DNA from: Candidatus Heimdallarchaeota archaeon
GTDB lineage: Archaea > Asgardarchaeota > Heimdallarchaeia > Heimdallarchaeales > Kariarchaeaceae
Direction of reading: 5' to 3'
Assembly: GCA_029882335.1 (NCBI GenBank)
Contig: JAOUKW010000030.1
Coordinates: 1-17,896, forward strand
DNA: 17,896 nt
Translations under genes and position numbers: made by a program
The notes under the pieces: model-generated
Seen by the model: only the letters and a program-made list of their open reading frames with translations
Told to the model about the DNA's origin: nothing
Databases searched by the model: none
In this document: one piece after another, positions 14,776-17,896 of the stretch
Layout: every line of letters starts with the position of its first letter
How positions within the stretch are numbered: position 1 is the first letter of the stretch

Positions 14776-17058
14776 ATGTCAAATGAAATTCATGGTCATC
14801 ATAGTGAATTGGCCAAAGAACTTGGATTAAAGGAAACAATTTCTGTTGCTGTCGGAGCGATGATTGGAGGAGGAATATTTACTGTTTTAGGATTTTTAGC
14901 AGGTTTTGCTGGTCCAGCAGCAGTGTTTTCATTTTCAATTGGGGGATTAATTGCTTTACTTACCACACATAGCTATATCAGATTAGTTTCAGAATTTCCC
15001 AGTTCTGGAGGTGAATTTGTAATTATTAGAAAGGTATTCAAAGATCCCAGAATTGGAAATGTTATAGGGGGATTACTTTGGCTAGGTTATTCAGTAACAA
15101 TTGCACTGTATGCTTTTACATTTGGAATATATACAACTGAATTTTTACATAGTACCTTTCATAATGAGATATTTGCAGTAGATTCTAATCCTGCATTTTT
15201 TTCATTTCAAAGAGCAATGGCTGCCTTTGTAATTCTAGTATTTATGTTGGTGAATTTGAAAGGTGTAAAAGAGACTGGTTTTATTCAAAATGTTATAGTT
15301 GCATTTAAATTAGGGGTACTCTTGTGGTTTGCCCTTATGGGATTAAAATATGTTAAAGGAGAGCGTTTTTCTACTGTAGAAAATTTTGCACCGAATGGTG
15401 TAATGCCTGTATTTATTGGTGCAGCAGTAATTTTTGTTGCCTATGAGGGTTTTCAAGTAATTGCAAATACTGTAGAGGAGATGAAAAATCCAAATAGAGA
15501 TGTCAAATTGGGTATGTATATTTCAGTGATAGTGGTTGCACTAACCTACATGGCTGTTGCATATGTAGCCATAGGAATGTCTGAAGATCCATCAAAACTA
15601 GATGAGGCTGCTCTTATAGAATCAGTTCGATCATGGGGTGCAATCGCCGTTTTATTAATAACCATGGGTGCTATTGCTTCAACCAGCTCTGCAATAAATG
15701 CAACTTTACTAGGTTCTTCACGATTGGCATATACCATGAGTGATTGGAAGGCTTTTCCAGAAAAATTAGCCGTCATCAGTAAGAAATCAAAGGTTCCGTA
15801 TTTATCAATTATTATTACATCAATGATCAGTTGGGTCTTTACTTTTGTAGGTGATGCTAGATCAATTGCAGAAGTGGGATCTATTATATTTTTAGGAATA
15901 TTTATGATGATAAATATAACTGCAATAGTAAATTTCAGAGGAGAAAGAAATATTATAGCTTATTTTGGTGTTGTTGCTATTATTTTCTATATGGGTGCTG
16001 CAATATGGTTCATGATGGCTGAAGGATTATTACTAGCCGTCATTATTATAACTGTATTTGTTACAGTGACAATTCTATGGGTTATTATAAATTCCATCAG
16101 AATGGCTAGATTACCTGAGTTTGAACCCCCAACCATTCCTCCACCTACAGAAACAGCATTAGCAAAGAGGGAAATTCCTATGTTTGAGTACAAAGATACA
16201 ACAGATGTTTTTTTCCTCGAATTGGACAAAGTATTAGTTACTGTTTCTGGTAAAAAACACGAAACTCAGGCAATTCAGTTTGCTGGATTACTTGCTAGAA
16301 AATATAAAATTACTGTTGATTTATTGAATGTAGGAAAAGATGAATCAAGTTTAAATTATGCAACAGAAGTAATGACAAAATTTGGTGTTCAATTTAATAA
16401 AGTTATAAAACAAGGAAAAAACATATCTGAAGTTATAATAAACCAACAAAAAGAGGAAAATTATCAGTTAATTATTATGGGATCAAGAAGAAAGAAAACT
16501 TTACTTGATCGTCTTTTTGATACTAGTACCACAAAGAAAGTAGTTGATGGTGTTAGTTGTACTGTCTTACAAGTTCATCCCGCAGTATATGGGCAATCAA
16601 AAGAAACAATTGGAAATATGTTTCTATTATTTGATGGTTCTGAACGTGATGCATATCTCAGTAGATGGGCAAAACATATATCCTCAATTGGAGAGACAAG
16701 TACAATTTTTGCATATCATGTTATATTAATACCCAATCTTGTTCCTTTGGAGGGAATTGCCGAGCATAAGGCAATTCTTGAAAGTCAACAAAACTTCTCT
16801 AAATATGTAGATAATTTGATGGGTAAAAATGGTATCGAAAACTCAAAGCCCATCATTTTATTTGGTAGAACCTTCTCTAAATCCATTGTAAATGCAAGTG
16901 AAGCAAGAGAACCAGATGCTATATTAATTGGTCATACTAAGGATAAAGGGTTTAGATATCGTATGCGTACTCCCTTGGCATATCAACTTATGGAAAAAGT
17001 TGACAGTGTATTAATCGTACATCATTCTCCCGAAATTAATAAAACACAAACTAAGTAA
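14776..17058 (+). CDS. APC-family amino-acid permease fused to two UspA-like domains
   Basis: A 760-residue membrane protein. Residues about 15-440 form a 12-helix amino-acid/polyamine/organocation (APC) permease: the unwound TM1 motif GAMIGGGIF (27-35) and FPSSGGEFV mark the substrate site. A hydrophilic linker (about 445-473) leads to a first universal-stress-protein domain at about 475-597 and a second, more divergent one at 614-753. In the first, the ATP-binding pattern GxxGx9GS is degenerate (MGSRRKK...FDTST), so nucleotide binding is doubtful. Fusion of a Usp pair to a permease suggests cytosolic control of transport, by analogy to other Usp-tailed transporters. AGGTG at 14763-14767, 8 nt before the ATG, supports the start. 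Confidence 0.92.
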   Translation: MSNEIHGHHSELAKELGLKETISVAVGAMIGGGIFTVLGFLAGFAGPAAVFSFSIGGLIALLTTHSYIRLVSEFPSSGGEFVIIRKVFKDPRIGNVIGGLLWLGYSVTIALYAFTFGIYTTEFLHSTFHNEIFAVDSNPAFFSFQRAMAAFVILVFMLVNLKGVKETGFIQNVIVAFKLGVLLWFALMGLKYVKGERFSTVENFAPNGVMPVFIGAAVIFVAYEGFQVIANTVEEMKNPNRDVKLGMYISVIVVALTYMAVAYVAIGMSEDPSKLDEAALIESVRSWGAIAVLLITMGAIASTSSAINATLLGSSRLAYTMSDWKAFPEKLAVISKKSKVPYLSIIITSMISWVFTFVGDARSIAEVGSIIFLGIFMMINITAIVNFRGERNIIAYFGVVAIIFYMGAAIWFMMAEGLLLAVIIITVFVTVTILWVIINSIRMARLPEFEPPTIPPPTETALAKREIPMFEYKDTTDVFFLELDKVLVTVSGKKHETQAIQFAGLLARKYKITVDLLNVGKDESSLNYATEVMTKFGVQFNKVIKQGKNISEVIINQQKEENYQLIIMGSRRKKTLLDRLFDTSTTKKVVDGVSCTVLQVHPAVYGQSKETIGNMFLLFDGSERDAYLSRWAKHISSIGETSTIFAYHVILIPNLVPLEGIAEHKAILESQQNFSKYVDNLMGKNGIENSKPIILFGRTFSKSIVNASEAREPDAILIGHTKDKGFRYRMRTPLAYQLMEKVDSVLIVHHSPEINKTQTK

Positions 17059-17083
17059 TTTGATCTTTAAACATTAAAATTAA

Positions 17084-17236
17084 CTAGAAATATCGATAAA
17101 TTAAGTATGCGATTCCGATTATAAGTAATAATAATAGTAATTCATCTATAATAGCAAAAAAGGTGAGTATCTTGCCTGGTTCAGATCTTGGCACATTAGG
17201 AAACCAAATATCTGGTTGTTTTGATTTATCTCCCAA
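17084..17236 (-). CDS. 50-residue single-helix membrane protein
   Basis: A small gene with a TTG start at 17236. It reads GDKSKQPDIWFPNVPRSEP, then a long hydrophobic helix (about 24-46: FFAIIDELLLLLL through IGIAYLI) and ends YRYF. Translation is supported by a strong extended Shine-Dalgarno (GAGGTGGGTGATC ending 4 nt before the TTG), complementary to the archaeal 16S 3' end. An in-frame stop lies just upstream, so no longer start exists. It sits 27 nt after the 139-residue gene on the same strand, consistent with an operon. Function unknown; it could be an accessory anchor or regulator. Confidence 0.6.
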   Translation of the reverse strand: MGDKSKQPDIWFPNVPRSEPGKILTFFAIIDELLLLLLIIGIAYLIYRYF

Positions 17237-17263
17237 TTTTGATCACCCACCTCAAATGTAGAA

Positions 17264-17683
17264 TTATATTTCTAAATAGACCTTTGGATGAATTAAACGT
17301 TTCATCCATTCAACCATTAATTTTTCTTTCATTTTGGATTTGTCATAACATGTGGTATATAGTAATAGTAAATTTCCACCTTTATCTAAAAGGACAGAGA
17401 AATTCTCTGCATCGTAATAATCCTCAAAATCTGCTTCAATTTCAATTTCATCAAAAATTTCTAACTTTTCTAAAATTAAACAGGTATGTGCCAGTTTCGG
17501 AAAGAGATCAATCTCCAAGTCTGTTAATTGAAGTATATAATGGTCTTCATATGAAATTATGCTGAAGAATGATGTCATTGGTATGGATATATTTTTTCTT
17601 GGAATCCATACTCGTAGATTGAGCATTTGACCTAATGTACTTAATAACAAAAACTTTTCTGCTTTGTTTAGTAAGTCATCCAT
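17264..17683 (-). CDS. Uncharacterised 139-residue protein
   Basis: Unrecognised soluble protein. It begins MDDLLNKAEKFLLL, with strands at about 22-28 (LRVWIP), 38-45 (SFFSIIS), an acidic middle (EIEIEADFEDYYDAE, about 79-93) and a C-terminal hydrophobic strand plus basic helix (LLLLYTTCYDKSKMKEKLM, about 103-121). The alternation of strands and two long helices would fit a small alpha/beta fold of the longin/roadblock size range, but no signature motif supports that. It precedes the 50-residue membrane protein by 27 nt, so they are likely co-transcribed. The opposite strand's overlapping frame is rejected as a shadow. Confidence 0.65.
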   Translation of the reverse strand: MDDLLNKAEKFLLLSTLGQMLNLRVWIPRKNISIPMTSFFSIISYEDHYILQLTDLEIDLFPKLAHTCLILEKLEIFDEIEIEADFEDYYDAENFSVLLDKGGNLLLLYTTCYDKSKMKEKLMVEWMKRLIHPKVYLEI

Positions 17684-17778
17684 CCTAGCAATAATATGAC
17701 AACCTCATGAATAAATCTTTTTACCAAAGGATAGTGAAATTCTATTACTTTACGTATTAATTTAAGTAAAAATCAGAA

Positions 17779-17896
17779 TCACAATATTTCACTGTGAATT
17801 TTAATATTATTTAGCATATATTTTCTTAAAATCGGAATTGCTGGTGCTCCATAACTTAGCAATTCATCATGGAATTCCTTTAATGTAAATTTGTCT
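17779..17896 (-). CDS. C-terminus of a DUF885-like protein (cut by window end)
   Basis: Only the last 38 residues are visible, reading through the right edge. They contain DKFTLKEFHDELLSYG and the following PAIPILRKYML, which match the conserved tail of DUF885 proteins (typically FxLxxFHDxLLxxGxxPxxLL). Those are roughly 550-600-residue, carboxypeptidase-like metalloproteins with an HEXXH-type site; the rest of the protein lies outside the window. The stop is TGA at 17779-17781. Confidence 0.7.
   Translation of the reverse strand, partial: DKFTLKEFHDELLSYGAPAIPILRKYMLNNIKIHSEIL

Noticed and set aside
17221..17565. 114-codon plus-strand frame
   Set aside because: It is the antisense shadow of the 139-residue minus-strand gene and of the small membrane-protein gene.

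Overview
The window is a 17.9 kb, AT-rich (roughly 30% G+C by eye), gene-dense stretch of an archaeal chromosome. The archaeal assignment is firm: it carries aIF5A with a hypusination site, zinc-ribbon ribosomal protein L37e, and two tRNA genes interrupted by bulge-helix-bulge (BHB) introns. A small protein with a longin-like opening motif, together with other small eukaryote-flavoured proteins, suggests the Asgard lineage, possibly a Heimdallarchaeia-like member. That placement is inference, because no rRNA gene is present.

Layout. 1-2216: a zinc-binding MDR dehydrogenase (+) converges on a Gfo/Idh/MocA NAD(P)-dependent oxidoreductase (-). 2217-3906: a TPR protein and a PrsW-type intramembrane protease (+). 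4031-5815: a minus-strand block with a four-helix membrane protein, then L37e followed 5 nt later by an unrecognised 303-residue protein. 5999-8177: aIF5A, a SAMHD1-like HD-domain phosphohydrolase and a small 83-residue protein (+). 8282-9581: a divergent pair, a longin-like protein (-) and an Asgard-type protein whose C-terminal half resembles the RPB5 jaw or Mrr-type restriction-endonuclease fold (+). It is followed by a macro-domain protein (9669-10208).

10433-10843: two convergent tRNA genes, Ala(CGC) and Ser(GCT). Each is split in the T-loop at position 59/60 by a 31-nt intron with a textbook BHB. 10844-11436 is a 593-bp gene-free stretch. 11437-12582: tandemly duplicated zinc-ribbon/two-helix membrane proteins. 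12795-14546: a DUF2203 protein, a Memo/LigB-family protein and a convergent small protein of possible Sm-like fold. 14776-17058: an APC-family amino-acid permease fused to two UspA-like domains. 17084-17896: a minus-strand cluster with a 50-residue single-helix membrane protein, a 139-residue unknown and the C-terminus of a DUF885-like protein cut by the window end.

No CRISPR array, insertion sequence, prophage or recognised defence cassette is visible. Most genes are single housekeeping or accessory units with AT-rich upstream regions; some have Shine-Dalgarno sequences and others look leaderless. The most unusual structural feature is the pair of same-site, same-length tRNA T-loop introns, whose 3' ends are built to pair with the universally conserved T-loop TTCG.
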